A stretch of 57,929 bases of DNA, taken from Jiangella anatolica. GTDB taxonomy: Bacteria > Actinomycetota > Actinomycetes > Jiangellales > Jiangellaceae. How positions within the stretch are numbered: position 1 is the stretch's first letter; the number at the start of each line of letters is the position of its first letter. This document shows, in pieces, positions 1 through 8,407 of this stretch. Location of the stretch: the NCBI RefSeq assembly GCF_003236295.1, contig NZ_POTW01000034.1, positions 1 through 57,929 on the forward strand. The letters are read 5' to 3'. A program made the translations under genes and the position numbers. The notes under the pieces are model-generated. The model worked only from the letters and a program-made list of their open reading frames with translations, was not told the origin of the DNA and did not search any database.

Positions 1-2
1 CT

Positions 3-3000
3 CACCGGGCCGCCGCCGGACTCGCTGTCGCGCTGACCGCCACCGCCGCCGCGGCCGCCCCGGCCACGTCCGCTCCACCCACCGCACCGCCACCGGCCGC
101 CGACCCGGCAGACCCGGCGGCCGCCGAGTCGACCACGCTGGTCACGCTGGTCACCGGCGACGTCGTCCACGTGACGACCGTCGGTGGCAAGACCTCCGTC
201 GCGGTCGACGCGGCGGACGGCGGCGCGGTCGAGGCGTACGAGCTGGACGGCGACACGTACGTCGTCCCGGCCCGCGTCGCGCCGCAGGTCCGCGCCGGAA
301 CCGTCGACGACCAGCTGTTCAACGTCACCCGGCTGATCGAGAGCGGCTACGCCGACGATGCGACCGCCGAGCTGCCGGTCATCGTCACCTACGACGGCAC
401 CGCCGCGCGGTCCGCGGCCACCGTCGCGACCAAGGCCGAGAACCTGCCGGCCAGCGACGCCACCCTGCCGCTGCCCAGCATCGACGGCGCCGCGATCGAG
501 GTCAGCAAGGCCGACGCCGCCGACTTCTGGGCCGCCGTCCAGGACGACAGCGGCGTCGACGGCGTGTGGCTCGACGGCAGCGTCGCCGCGACGCTCGACG
601 TCAGCGTCCCGATGGTCGGCGCGCCGCAGGCCTGGCAGCAGGGCCTCGACGGCGCCGGCACCACGGTCGCTGTCCTCGACACCGGCATCGACGCGGGCCA
701 CCCCGACGTCGCCGGCCGGATCGCTCAGCAGCAGGACTTCACCGGCAGCGGCAGCCCGGTCGACCGGCACGGCCACGGCACCCACGTCGCCGCGACCGTC
801 GCCGGCACCGGCGCGGGCTCCGGCGGCGCCCGCCGCGGCGTCGCGCCCGGCGCCGACCTGATGATCGGCAAGGTCCTCGACGACGGCGGCAACGGCCAGG
901 ACTCCTGGGTGATCGCCGGCATGGAGTGGGCCGCGCGCGGCGGCGCCGACGTCGTCAGCATGAGCCTCGGCGGCTGGCCCACCGACGGCACCGACCCGCT
1001 CAGCGTGGCGGTGAACGAGCTGACCGCGGAGACCGGCGCGCTGTTCGTCGTCGCCGGCGGCAACTACGGGCCGGGCGACTACTCGCTGACGAACCCGGGC
1101 GCCGCCGACGCCGCGCTCACCGTCGGCAACGTCACCAAGACCGACGAGATCGCGCCGTCGTCCGGCCGCGGCCCGCGCGTCGGCGACCACGCCGTCAAGC
1201 CGGACATCACCGCGCCCGGCACGAACATCGTCGCCGCCCGGGCCGCCGGCACCGCGCTGGGCACGCCGGTCGACACGCTCTACACGAGCGCGACCGGCAC
1301 CTCGATGGCGACGCCGCACGTCGCCGGCGCCGCCGCGATCGTCCGGCAGCAGCACCCTGACTGGACGCCCGAGCAGGTCAAGGCCGCGCTCGTGTCGACC
1401 GCGATCCCGCGTGCCCGGCTGACCGTCTACCAGCAGGGCGGTGGCCGCCTCGACGTCGCGACCGCCGTCGCGCAGGGCGTCTACGCCGGCCCGGCGCCGC
1501 TGAACTTCGGCTACCTGCCGTATCCGCAGACCGAGCTGGAGCCGATCGTCCGCACCGTCACGTTCACCAACGTCACGGCGGCGCCGGTCACGCTCGACGT
1601 CGCGGCGTCGGCGAGCACCGGCGGAACCCCCGCTCCGGCCGGCCTGCTCACACTCGATACGCCGTCGGTCACCGTCCCCGCCAACGGCGCCGCCACCGTC
1701 GACCTCACGCTCGACCCGTCGCTCGGCGCCGCCGGCCTGTACAGCGGGTTCGTCACCGGCACCGGCCCGGACGGGGTGAGCGTCTCGCTCCCGCTCGGGC
1801 TGAACAAGGAGCCCGAGGTCTACGAGCTGACGGTCACCGTCCTCGACCGCAACGGCGACCCGAACCGCGGCGCGACGCTGCAGATCGGCAACGTCGACGA
1901 CTCGTCCAAGCACGTCTCGTTCCCCGACCTGGACGCGCGCGGCCAGGCGACCGTCCGCGTCCCACCGGGCACGTACAGCGCGCTGAGCATCATGACCGAC
2001 CTGGACGGCGAGCGGTACACCTATACGTTCGCCGGCGACCCGCAGGTCGAGGTCGGGCCGGGCGGCGCGAGCGTCGTGCTGGACGGGCGCACCGCGGTCC
2101 CGGTCACGGCCGAGGTCGGCCGGACCGTCGAGGGCGTCACCGCGAAGGTCGAGTTCTGGCGCTTCCCGCTGGCCGGCGAGGCGATGCACTACCGCTACCT
2201 GCTCGGCGAGCCGTTCACCGACATCTACGCGACGCCGACCGAGGAGGCCACCGAGGGCGGCTTCCACCTCGTCACGCAGTTCTCGCTGGCCGAGCCGGAC
2301 ATCGTCGTCGACGGCGCCGGACTGGAGTCGTTCGAGCCGGAGTACTTCGTCTACGCGCCGGAGCTGCCCGCGGGCCGGTTCCGGTGGGACGTCGTCGACG
2401 CCGGCGCCGCGACACCGTCCGAGCTGGCCGGGCTCGACCTGGACGGGCGGATCGCACTGGTCGAGGCCGTCGGCGGGCAGTGGAGCGAGCAGATCCGGGC
2501 GGTCGCCACAGCCGGCGCCGAACTGGCGCTGCTGTACAGCCGCAACGGCTACCCGTTCTCCGGCGCGGTCGAGCGCGGGCTGCCGATCCCCGGCGCCGCA
2601 CTGGACCTGAGTGAGGCCGAGGCGCTGCTGGCCCGCGGCGGCGGCACGGTCACCGTCCACTCCACACCGGACAGCCCCTACCTCTACGACCTGCGCTTCG
2701 ACCAGGACGGCGCGGTCGGCACGGACCTGTCGTACGACGTCGACACCGACGACCTCGCGACGGTGTCGAGCACGTACCACGCGGACGCGCCGCAACGCAC
2801 CGTCGCCGACGTGAACGCCTCGTTCGCGCCCTGGCAGGTGTCGTCGTTCGACTCCTACCGCTACTACCGGGCGCCGTGGGAGCGGACGGAGTACGTCACG
2901 GCGTCGCCGGGGATGCTGTGGCTCAAGCAGGCCGTCGGCTACGAGACCGACGAGGTGGTCCTGGCCCGGCACGTGCGGGACCGGCTGCGGACGCTGTCGG

Positions 3001-3773
3001 CCGGCGACGAGCTGGAGGACACCTGGTTCGGCGGGCCGTTCGTGCCGTCGCCGCGGCGCGAGGCGCTCGAGCAGACCCGGCTGGCGATCCCCTGCCCGGC
3101 CTGCCGCGACGCCGACGAGCTGTTCTTCTGGATCGAGGACTTCGCCGACTCCGGCGACGGCCACTACGGTGCCTGGGACACCCGCTGGGAGAACTCGGCG
3201 ACCCGGCTGTACCGCGATGACCAGCTGGTGGTCAGCCGGCGCACCGGGCGCGGGGTGCTGGCGGCGGTCGCGGCGGACTCGGAGTACCGGCTGGAGGTCG
3301 ACGCCTGGTCGGACGCGCCGTGGAGCTTCGGGACGCGGTCGTCGACGGCGTGGACGTTCCGGTCCGCCGCCCCGTCGCTCCCGGCCTCGGCGCCGTTGCC
3401 GCCGCAGTACGCGTGCACCGACCGCGGTCATCGCGACTGCGCGTTCCTGCCGCTGCTGTTCGCGACGTACGACGTGCCGCTGGACGGGTTGAACCGGGCG
3501 CCGGCCGGGCGGACGTTCCAGTTCGGCATGACGGTCGGCGGGCAGCTCGGCGCGCCGTCGCCGTCGGTGCACCGGGTGCGGGTGGAGGTCTCCTACGACG
3601 ACGGCGCCAGCTGGCGGCCCGCGGTGGTCCGGCCGTCGGCGAGCAGCCCGGGCCGGTACGCCGTCACCGTCAAGCACCCCGACGACGCCGAGCACGTCTC
3701 GCTGCGCATCGATGCCCAGGGCGATGGCACGCGGCTCGAGCAGGAGGTGATCCGCGCCTACCGGCTGAACTGA
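3..3773 (+). CDS. S8 family subtilisin-like serine peptidase, secreted (5' end outside window)
   Basis: The reading frame is open to the left edge, so the start lies upstream. The first residues visible are an Ala/Leu-rich stretch followed by an Ala/Pro-rich linker, which looks like the end of a signal peptide. The subtilisin triad is complete: Asp in VAVLDTGID (about nt 666-692), His in HGHGTHVAA (about 769-795) and Ser in GTSMATPHVAG (about 1291-1323). An oxyanion Asn probably lies in VVAGGNYG (about 1050). After the protease domain come a beta-rich segment and a PA-like domain (about nt 2430-2560, GRIALVEAVGG...AGAELALLYS). The C-terminal half is long and unassigned, and may bind substrate or the cell wall. 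At more than 1250 residues this is a large extracellular protease. The nearest gene downstream is an unrelated TetR regulator 51 bp away. Confidence 0.93.
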   Translation, partial: HRAAAGLAVALTATAAAAAPATSAPPTAPPPAADPADPAAAESTTLVTLVTGDVVHVTTVGGKTSVAVDAADGGAVEAYELDGDTYVVPARVAPQVRAGTVDDQLFNVTRLIESGYADDATAELPVIVTYDGTAARSAATVATKAENLPASDATLPLPSIDGAAIEVSKADAADFWAAVQDDSGVDGVWLDGSVAATLDVSVPMVGAPQAWQQGLDGAGTTVAVLDTGIDAGHPDVAGRIAQQQDFTGSGSPVDRHGHGTHVAATVAGTGAGSGGARRGVAPGADLMIGKVLDDGGNGQDSWVIAGMEWAARGGADVVSMSLGGWPTDGTDPLSVAVNELTAETGALFVVAGGNYGPGDYSLTNPGAADAALTVGNVTKTDEIAPSSGRGPRVGDHAVKPDITAPGTNIVAARAAGTALGTPVDTLYTSATGTSMATPHVAGAAAIVRQQHPDWTPEQVKAALVSTAIPRARLTVYQQGGGRLDVATAVAQGVYAGPAPLNFGYLPYPQTELEPIVRTVTFTNVTAAPVTLDVAASASTGGTPAPAGLLTLDTPSVTVPANGAATVDLTLDPSLGAAGLYSGFVTGTGPDGVSVSLPLGLNKEPEVYELTVTVLDRNGDPNRGATLQIGNVDDSSKHVSFPDLDARGQATVRVPPGTYSALSIMTDLDGERYTYTFAGDPQVEVGPGGASVVLDGRTAVPVTAEVGRTVEGVTAKVEFWRFPLAGEAMHYRYLLGEPFTDIYATPTEEATEGGFHLVTQFSLAEPDIVVDGAGLESFEPEYFVYAPELPAGRFRWDVVDAGAATPSELAGLDLDGRIALVEAVGGQWSEQIRAVATAGAELALLYSRNGYPFSGAVERGLPIPGAALDLSEAEALLARGGGTVTVHSTPDSPYLYDLRFDQDGAVGTDLSYDVDTDDLATVSSTYHADAPQRTVADVNASFAPWQVSSFDSYRYYRAPWERTEYVTASPGMLWLKQAVGYETDEVVLARHVRDRLRTLSAGDELEDTWFGGPFVPSPRREALEQTRLAIPCPACRDADELFFWIEDFADSGDGHYGAWDTRWENSATRLYRDDQLVVSRRTGRGVLAAVAADSEYRLEVDAWSDAPWSFGTRSSTAWTFRSAAPSLPASAPLPPQYACTDRGHRDCAFLPLLFATYDVPLDGLNRAPAGRTFQFGMTVGGQLGAPSPSVHRVRVEVSYDDGASWRPAVVRPSASSPGRYAVTVKHPDDAEHVSLRIDAQGDGTRLEQEVIRAYRLN

Positions 3774-3809
3774 CCTGCCGCCAGGCCTGGACGCCCTGAG
3801 CTGCACCGT

Positions 3810-3824
3810 GATACATCTTGTATC
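3810..3824. promoter_or_regulatory. Candidate TetR operator: perfect 6-bp-arm palindrome abutting the GTG start
   Basis: GATACA-TCT-TGTATC is a perfect inverted repeat that ends on the base before the GTG start of the TetR gene. With so little room the mRNA is probably leaderless, so a regulator bound here would cover the core promoter. The natural inference is autoregulation of the TetR-MFS pair. Confidence 0.6.
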
Positions 3825-4400
3825 GTGAGTGAATCGACGGTGTCTCAGGACGTCCTGGCCGCGGCCAAGCGGCTGGCCGAGCGGCAGCAGCTGGGCGGCG
3901 CGTCGATGGCCGACATCGCCAAGGAGGCCGGCATCACCCGCGTCACGCTGTACCGGCGCGGCGAGACGCGGACGGCGATCCTGGTCGCGCTGCGCGACGA
4001 GCTGGCCCGCGAGGAGCGCGAGCGGCTGCTCCCCGTCCTCACCGGCCCCGGCGACGCCCGCACCCGGCTGACCGCCGCGTTCGAGGTCTTCTGCGCGATC
4101 ACCGACGAGCGCTCGGACCTGCTGGCCGGGCTCGACGACCCGGCGCTGAACGCGATCTACCACGAGCCCGGCGACGAGTCGCTGACCCGCTCCGAGTTCA
4201 CCGCGCCGATCGTCCGGCTGCTGCGCGACGGCGCGCTGGACGGCTCGCTGCGCACGGTCGCCGATCCGGAGGAGGCGGCCACCGTGCTCTACGTCCAGGT
4301 CTGCGAGACCTACCGCCACCTGCGCCGCGAGCACCGCTGGTCGGCGAAGCGCACCACGGACGCCGTCATCGAGCTGACGCTGAACGGGTTACTGCCGTGA
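3825..4400 (+). CDS. TetR/AcrR family transcriptional regulator
   Basis: This 191-residue protein has an N-terminal TetR helix-turn-helix at about residues 10-55 (SMADIAKEAGITRVTLYRRG) and an all-helical ligand-binding C-terminus. The GTG start is chosen because the palindrome at 3810-3824 touches it. Its stop overlaps the start of the following MFS transporter by the GTGA arrangement, so the two are translationally coupled. The likely job is ligand-responsive repression of that transporter and of itself. The inducing ligand cannot be read from sequence. Confidence 0.9.
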   Translation: MSESTVSQDVLAAAKRLAERQQLGGASMADIAKEAGITRVTLYRRGETRTAILVALRDELAREERERLLPVLTGPGDARTRLTAAFEVFCAITDERSDLLAGLDDPALNAIYHEPGDESLTRSEFTAPIVRLLRDGALDGSLRTVADPEEAATVLYVQVCETYRHLRREHRWSAKRTTDAVIELTLNGLLP

Positions 4401-5569
4401 CGGCCCTGCTCGAGCGGGTCATCCCCGGCCAGGACGTCGACCGCGGCCGGGTCGCCCGGCTGACCGCCGCGCACGCCGGCGCCGACCTGTTCCAGGCCGC
4501 CGTCCCCGCGCTGATCCCGTTCTTCGTCGCCGAACGCGGCATGACCTACGCCGACGCCGGGTTGCTGGTGCTGGCGGGCAGCCTGGCGTCGTCGGTGATG
4601 CAACCGCTGGCCGGCGTCGTCGGCGACAAGGTCCGGGCCGCCTGGCTGCAGCCGCTCGGGCTGGCGCTGGCCGGCCTCGGGCTGCTGGCGGCGACGCTGC
4701 TCGACTCGTTCGGGGCGATCGCCGCCGCCCTGCTGCTCGGCGGCCTCGGCGTCGCGATCTTCCACCCGGAGGCGTTCCGCGCGACCCGGGCCGCGGCGGC
4801 CGCCAGCCCCGGCGCTGCGCTGGGCGTCTTCGCGCTCGGCGGCAACATCGGCTTCGCGCTCGGCCCGTCGCTGGTCGTGCCGCTCGGCGCGGCGTACGGC
4901 ATCGAGGCGGCCGGCGCGGTCGCCGTGATCCCGCTGGCCGGGGCGCTGCTGCTGGGGCGCGGCATCGACTCGTCCGGCGTCGAGGCCGCCGCCGATCCGG
5001 CCGCGACGGCAGCGCTGCCGAGCGACTGGCGGACGTTCGGGTTCGCGACGCTCGGCGCGACGGCGGCCGCGGGTGTGCTGTTCGGGCTCATGGCGTTCGC
5101 CCCGGTCTGGTTCGACGAGACGCTCGGCGCCGGTGTCGGGTTGGGCAGCGCCGCCGTCACCGGGATGCTGCTGGCCGGCGCCGTCGGCACCTACGCGGCC
5201 GGGACGCTGGGCGACCGGCATGGCCGGCGGCCGGTCGTGCTGGTGTCGGTGCTGGCGCTGGTGCCGCTGACGGCGGTGCTGCCGCTGAACGGGGCGTTCC
5301 TGGCGGTGGCGTTGCTGGTGGTCATCGGGTTCGTGCTCGAGGGCATCTTCTACCCGCTGGTGATCGTCGCCCAGGACGGCCTGCCGCGGCACGCCGGACT
5401 GGCGGCCGGGATGGCGCTCGGGCTCAGTGTCGGCATCGCGGCCGGCACGACCAGCCTGCTCGGCGTGCTCGTCGACGCGAACGGGCCGGTCGCCGCACTG
5501 TGGGGTTGCGCCGTGATGGCCGTCGTCGCGCTGGTCGCCGGCGCCCTGGCCGTCCGCCGCCCGCACTGA
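4397..5569 (+). CDS. MFS transporter, fosmidomycin-resistance (Fsr)-like
   Basis: This 390-residue, twelve-helix major facilitator resembles the Fsr branch. It has an N-terminal helix with a HAGADLFQ-type motif, then YADAGLLVLA, a QPLAGVVGD loop, and FHPEAFR in the helix 4-5 region, where Fsr proteins carry FHPE followed by Arg. A second signature, LGDRHGRRPV, starts the C-terminal half. The role inferred is proton-driven efflux of a small toxic compound from the cytoplasm. It is coupled to the upstream TetR regulator, the usual layout for an inducible efflux pump. The Fsr-like assignment rests on motif resemblance; fosmidomycin itself may not be the substrate. Confidence 0.85.
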   Translation: MTALLERVIPGQDVDRGRVARLTAAHAGADLFQAAVPALIPFFVAERGMTYADAGLLVLAGSLASSVMQPLAGVVGDKVRAAWLQPLGLALAGLGLLAATLLDSFGAIAAALLLGGLGVAIFHPEAFRATRAAAAASPGAALGVFALGGNIGFALGPSLVVPLGAAYGIEAAGAVAVIPLAGALLLGRGIDSSGVEAAADPAATAALPSDWRTFGFATLGATAAAGVLFGLMAFAPVWFDETLGAGVGLGSAAVTGMLLAGAVGTYAAGTLGDRHGRRPVVLVSVLALVPLTAVLPLNGAFLAVALLVVIGFVLEGIFYPLVIVAQDGLPRHAGLAAGMALGLSVGIAAGTTSLLGVLVDANGPVAALWGCAVMAVVALVAGALAVRRPH

Positions 5570-5583
5570 CGCCCAAATCCGTG

Positions 5584-5675
5584 GTGGTCCGGGGGGATGC
5601 CGTCCCCGCCCGCCTCGCTCGTTCCTCGCTCGGACGCCCGCGCCTACCCCTGACGGCATCCCCCCGGGCCACCAC
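5584..5675. repeat. Long imperfect inverted repeat (92 bp) between convergent genes
   Basis: The left arm at 5584-5604 and the right arm at 5652-5675 share a perfect core (GACGGCATCCCCCCGG, 16 bp) plus flanking GTGGT/ACCAC matches, around a loop of about 47 bp. The loop holds a direct repeat of CCTCGCTCG (cctcgctcgttcctcgctcgg). It lies between the convergent MFS and lipoprotein genes and could act as a bidirectional terminator. The long loop and internal repeat also suit a dispersed palindromic element. No T tract follows either arm. Confidence 0.6.
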
Positions 5676-5686
5676 TCGCGACGCCG

Positions 5687-6448
5687 TCAACAGGGCGTGG
5701 ACGCCTCGGCCGCGGCGACGCCGTCGACGAAGTCGAGGATCGCGGTCTGGAGCTGCTCGGCCGGGGCGCCGCCCTCGGCGAGGATGTCGGTGCCGTGCCT
5801 CGGGGTGGGCAGGACGAGCAGCTCGCTCCCGGGCAACCAGGCGTGCAACTGCCGGGTGTCCTCCGTGGCGCCGTAGCTGTCACCGTCGCCGGTGATCAGC
5901 AGCGCCGGGCAGCTCAGGCCGGCGACCGTCGCCTGGTCGAAGTCCATGCCCTCCGAGTGCAGGAGTCCTGCGACCCACACGACGCCGTCGGCCGGCGGCG
6001 ACGGCTGCAGTGCGACGTGCAGCGACGCCATGGCTCCGAGGCTGGCCCCGGCGACCACGACTCGGCCCGCGCCGTGGTCGCGCAGGTACTCGACGGCGCC
6101 GATCACGTCCTGCCAGACCTGGTACCGCGGCCGGAGCCGCTCGTACGTCAGCACCTGGTGGCCACGCCCGGCGAGCGCCTCCGCCGTCGCGGCCCAGTCC
6201 TCCTGGCTGTCGCCGTCGCTGCCCATGTGCGACAGGACGACGGCGACCGGCGCGTCGTCGGGGCCGAACAGCCGGCCCTGCCGCGGCTGGCCGTCGCCAC
6301 CGGTGAACTCGACCTCCTGGTACGGTCCGGCGGGTGTCGGTGCCGCGGACGGCGAGCTGCCGCCGTCGTCGGAGTCACCACCCGAGCAGCCGGTCAGGCA
6401 GAGCACGAGCAGGAGCACGAGGGCGGCGCGACGCGGCATGGGCGGCAT
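5687..6448 (-). CDS. Lipoprotein alpha/beta hydrolase (dienelactone hydrolase-like)
   Basis: This 253-residue protein begins with a lipoprotein signal peptide (RRAALVLLLVLCLTGCSGG, lipobox LTGC), so it is predicted to be anchored on the outer face of the membrane. The alpha/beta-hydrolase nucleophile elbow is GASLGAM at about residues 135-141. A DGVVWVAG segment and a late GDGDSYG stretch fit the acid-containing strand, and PTPRHG near the end offers the catalytic His. The substrate is unknown. An alternative ATG lies 9 bp inside. It is the last gene of a minus-strand run, starting 6 bp after the PHP gene. Confidence 0.8.
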   Translation of the reverse strand: MPPMPRRAALVLLLVLCLTGCSGGDSDDGGSSPSAAPTPAGPYQEVEFTGGDGQPRQGRLFGPDDAPVAVVLSHMGSDGDSQEDWAATAEALAGRGHQVLTYERLRPRYQVWQDVIGAVEYLRDHGAGRVVVAGASLGAMASLHVALQPSPPADGVVWVAGLLHSEGMDFDQATVAGLSCPALLITGDGDSYGATEDTRQLHAWLPGSELLVLPTPRHGTDILAEGGAPAEQLQTAILDFVDGVAAAEASTPC

Positions 6449-6454
6449 GGTGCC

Positions 6455-7486
6455 CTACGAGCCGCGTCGGGTCCAGGCGAGCAGCTGGTCGACCGGCCAG
6501 GTGTTGACGATCTTCTCGATCGGCACCCCGCACGCGGCCGCGCGCTCGCACCCGTAGGGCTGCCAGTCCAGCTGGCCGGGCGCGTGCGCGTCGGTGTCGA
6601 GCGCGAACATGCAGCCGGCCTCGACGGCGAGCCGGAGCAGCCGCTTCGGCGGGTCCAGCCGCTCCGGCCGCGAGTTGATCTCGACGGCGACGCCGAACCG
6701 CGCGCACGCGGCGAACACGATCTCCGGGTCGAACGTCGACTCCGGCCGGGTGCCGCGCCCGCCGGTGATGAGCCGGCCGGTGCAGTGCCCGAGCACGTCC
6801 GTGTGCGGGTTCGCGATGGCGGTGACCATGCGCTCGGTGAGCTCGTCGGAGGCCATGCGCAGCTTCGAGTGCACGCTCGCCACGACGACGTCCAGCCGGC
6901 CGAGCAGCTCGTCGGTCTGGTCGAGGGTGCCGTCCTCGTTGATGTCGACCTCGATGCCGGTGAGGACCCGGATCCCGTCGCTCTGCTCGTTCAACCCCGC
7001 GACGACGTCGAGCTGCTGGCGCAGCCGGTCCGCGGACAGCCCGTTGGCGACGGTCAGCCGCGGCGAGTGGTCGGTCAGCGCCATGTACTCGTGGCCGAGC
7101 TCGGCGGCGGCCGCGACCATCTCCGGGATCGGGCTGCCGCCGTCGGACCAGTCCGAGTGCACGTGCAGATCGCCGCGGAGCGCCGTCCGGATCTCCGCGC
7201 CGCCCTCGGCGACCGGGCGGCCGCCGGTGGCCTCCAGACGGCGCAGGTAGACCGGGACCTCGCCGGCCAGCGCCTCGGTGATGACGGTCGCGGTGACCTT
7301 GCCGATGCCGGGCAGCTCGGTCAGCGTGCCGGCCTCGATCCGCTCGATCAGCTCGCCGATGCCGACGTCGTCGACGGTCTGTGCGGCGGTCCGGAAGGCG
7401 CGGACGCGGTAGGTCGGCTCGCGGGCGCGCTCCAGCAGGAACGCGATGCGGCGCATCAGGTCGCCCGGCGTGGGGTCGGCGGTCAC
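6455..7486 (-). CDS. PHP-domain protein with helix-hairpin-helix (PolX-like without polymerase domain)
   Basis: The 343-residue product starts with helical DNA-binding-like modules, including a helix-hairpin-helix motif (TELPGIGKVTATV, about residues 55-67). A PHP metal-dependent phosphoesterase domain follows, with HVHSDWSDG and ALTDHSPR metal-ligand motifs, plus VASVHSKLR, GHCTGRLI and a late DTDAHAPGQL. This is the arrangement of the C-terminal half of bacterial family X DNA polymerases, so a nuclease or phosphatase acting on DNA ends or nucleotides is plausible. The GTG start overlaps the stop of the arginase-like gene (GTGA), indicating coupling. It sits third in a four-gene operon. Confidence 0.85.
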   Translation of the reverse strand: MTADPTPGDLMRRIAFLLERAREPTYRVRAFRTAAQTVDDVGIGELIERIEAGTLTELPGIGKVTATVITEALAGEVPVYLRRLEATGGRPVAEGGAEIRTALRGDLHVHSDWSDGGSPIPEMVAAAAELGHEYMALTDHSPRLTVANGLSADRLRQQLDVVAGLNEQSDGIRVLTGIEVDINEDGTLDQTDELLGRLDVVVASVHSKLRMASDELTERMVTAIANPHTDVLGHCTGRLITGGRGTRPESTFDPEIVFAACARFGVAVEINSRPERLDPPKRLLRLAVEAGCMFALDTDAHAPGQLDWQPYGCERAAACGVPIEKIVNTWPVDQLLAWTRRGS

Positions 7487-8406
7487 GGACCCAGTGTCTC
7501 GCGTCCGGTGTGGCCCGGGTCGAAGGCGTCGGCGACGGCCGCGGTCAGCCGCCGGGCCGTCGATCCGTCCGGCTCGCCGTGATCGGGGTTGAACTCGGTG
7601 AGCACCAGGCCGGCGAACCCGGGATGCCGCACCATGACCGTCACCGCGCTCATGACCTGGTCGAGCGCGAGCCCCCGGTACTGCGGCACGTCCGCGGCCG
7701 GGAGGTCGAGGAAGTTCACGACGTCGACGTCGAGGTGGACGACGAAACGGTCGACGACCGACGTGAGCGCCGACAACGCCAGCCCGGCCGCGGCGGCCGG
7801 GTCGGCGCCGACCGACGCCGCCGGGAACCGCCAGCTCGGCACCCGTCCGTGCACGTCCTCCTCGTCGTCGGCGTAGCCGAAGAAGCAGACGCGGTCGGCG
7901 GTGAGCAGCGGCCGTCGCGGGCCGAAGCCGCTGAGCGCCTGCGCCGTCCCGGGCAGGTCCAGCAGGTGTGCGACCCCCATGCCGTCGGCGATCGGCTCCT
8001 GCGGGTGCTCGGCCGGCGTCATGAGGTCCTGCCCGCCGTCGACGTACATGAGCCCGACGTCCTGGCCCGCCGCGGTGAGGGCGCTGATGACGGCGATGGT
8101 CAGCGTGCACTCCCCGCCGACGACGAACGGCGTCTGGCCGGCGTCGAGGATCGTGCGCACCGCCGTGCGGGTGTCGTCGAGGACCTCGAGCACAGCGGTG
8201 AGGTTGTTCAGGCCGCCGCCGTCCGGCGCCGGGTGCGCCGCCCAGCGCCGGACCGGCCGGTCGCCGTGGTCGTGGACCGCCTGGCCGGTCCGCCGGAGCC
8301 GCTCGACCAGACCCGCCGCCCGCAGCGCCGCCGGCGCCCGCTCCTGGCCCGGCCAGTGCGCGGCAGCACTCGACGGCACGCAGACCAGCCCGAGCGTCGT
8401 CATCAC
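7483..8406 (-). CDS. Arginase/ureohydrolase-fold protein with altered metal site
   Basis: This 307-residue protein follows the arginase-agmatinase fold. The motifs are recognisable but changed: VVGGECTLTI stands where GGDHS is usual, YVDGGQDL where DAHxD is usual, and HLDVDVVNF where SxDxDxxDP is usual. The aspartates of the last two motifs remain. The two histidines that normally bind manganese are replaced by Cys and Gly. Some arginase-fold relatives carry GGDC, so the Cys may be normal for its branch, but Gly in the DAH motif is not. The start is GTG at 8406 or the next ATG at 8403. It is tightly packed between the dehydratase-VOC gene and the PHP gene. Confidence 0.75.
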   Translation of the reverse strand: MMTTLGLVCVPSSAAAHWPGQERAPAALRAAGLVERLRRTGQAVHDHGDRPVRRWAAHPAPDGGGLNNLTAVLEVLDDTRTAVRTILDAGQTPFVVGGECTLTIAVISALTAAGQDVGLMYVDGGQDLMTPAEHPQEPIADGMGVAHLLDLPGTAQALSGFGPRRPLLTADRVCFFGYADDEEDVHGRVPSWRFPAASVGADPAAAAGLALSALTSVVDRFVVHLDVDVVNFLDLPAADVPQYRGLALDQVMSAVTVMVRHPGFAGLVLTEFNPDHGEPDGSTARRLTAAVADAFDPGHTGRETLGP

Positions 8407-8407
8407 A

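Noticed and set aside
4310-5659. A 449-codon minus-strand frame opposite the Fsr-like transporter
   Set aside because: It has Gly/Arg/Gln-rich low complexity. The plus-strand transporter has clear helices and motifs.
5795-7582. A 595-codon plus-strand open frame opposite the lipoprotein, PHP and arginase genes
   Set aside because: It has Arg/Gly/Val-rich composition typical of antisense frames in GC-rich DNA and no recognisable domain. The minus-strand genes carry clear motifs.
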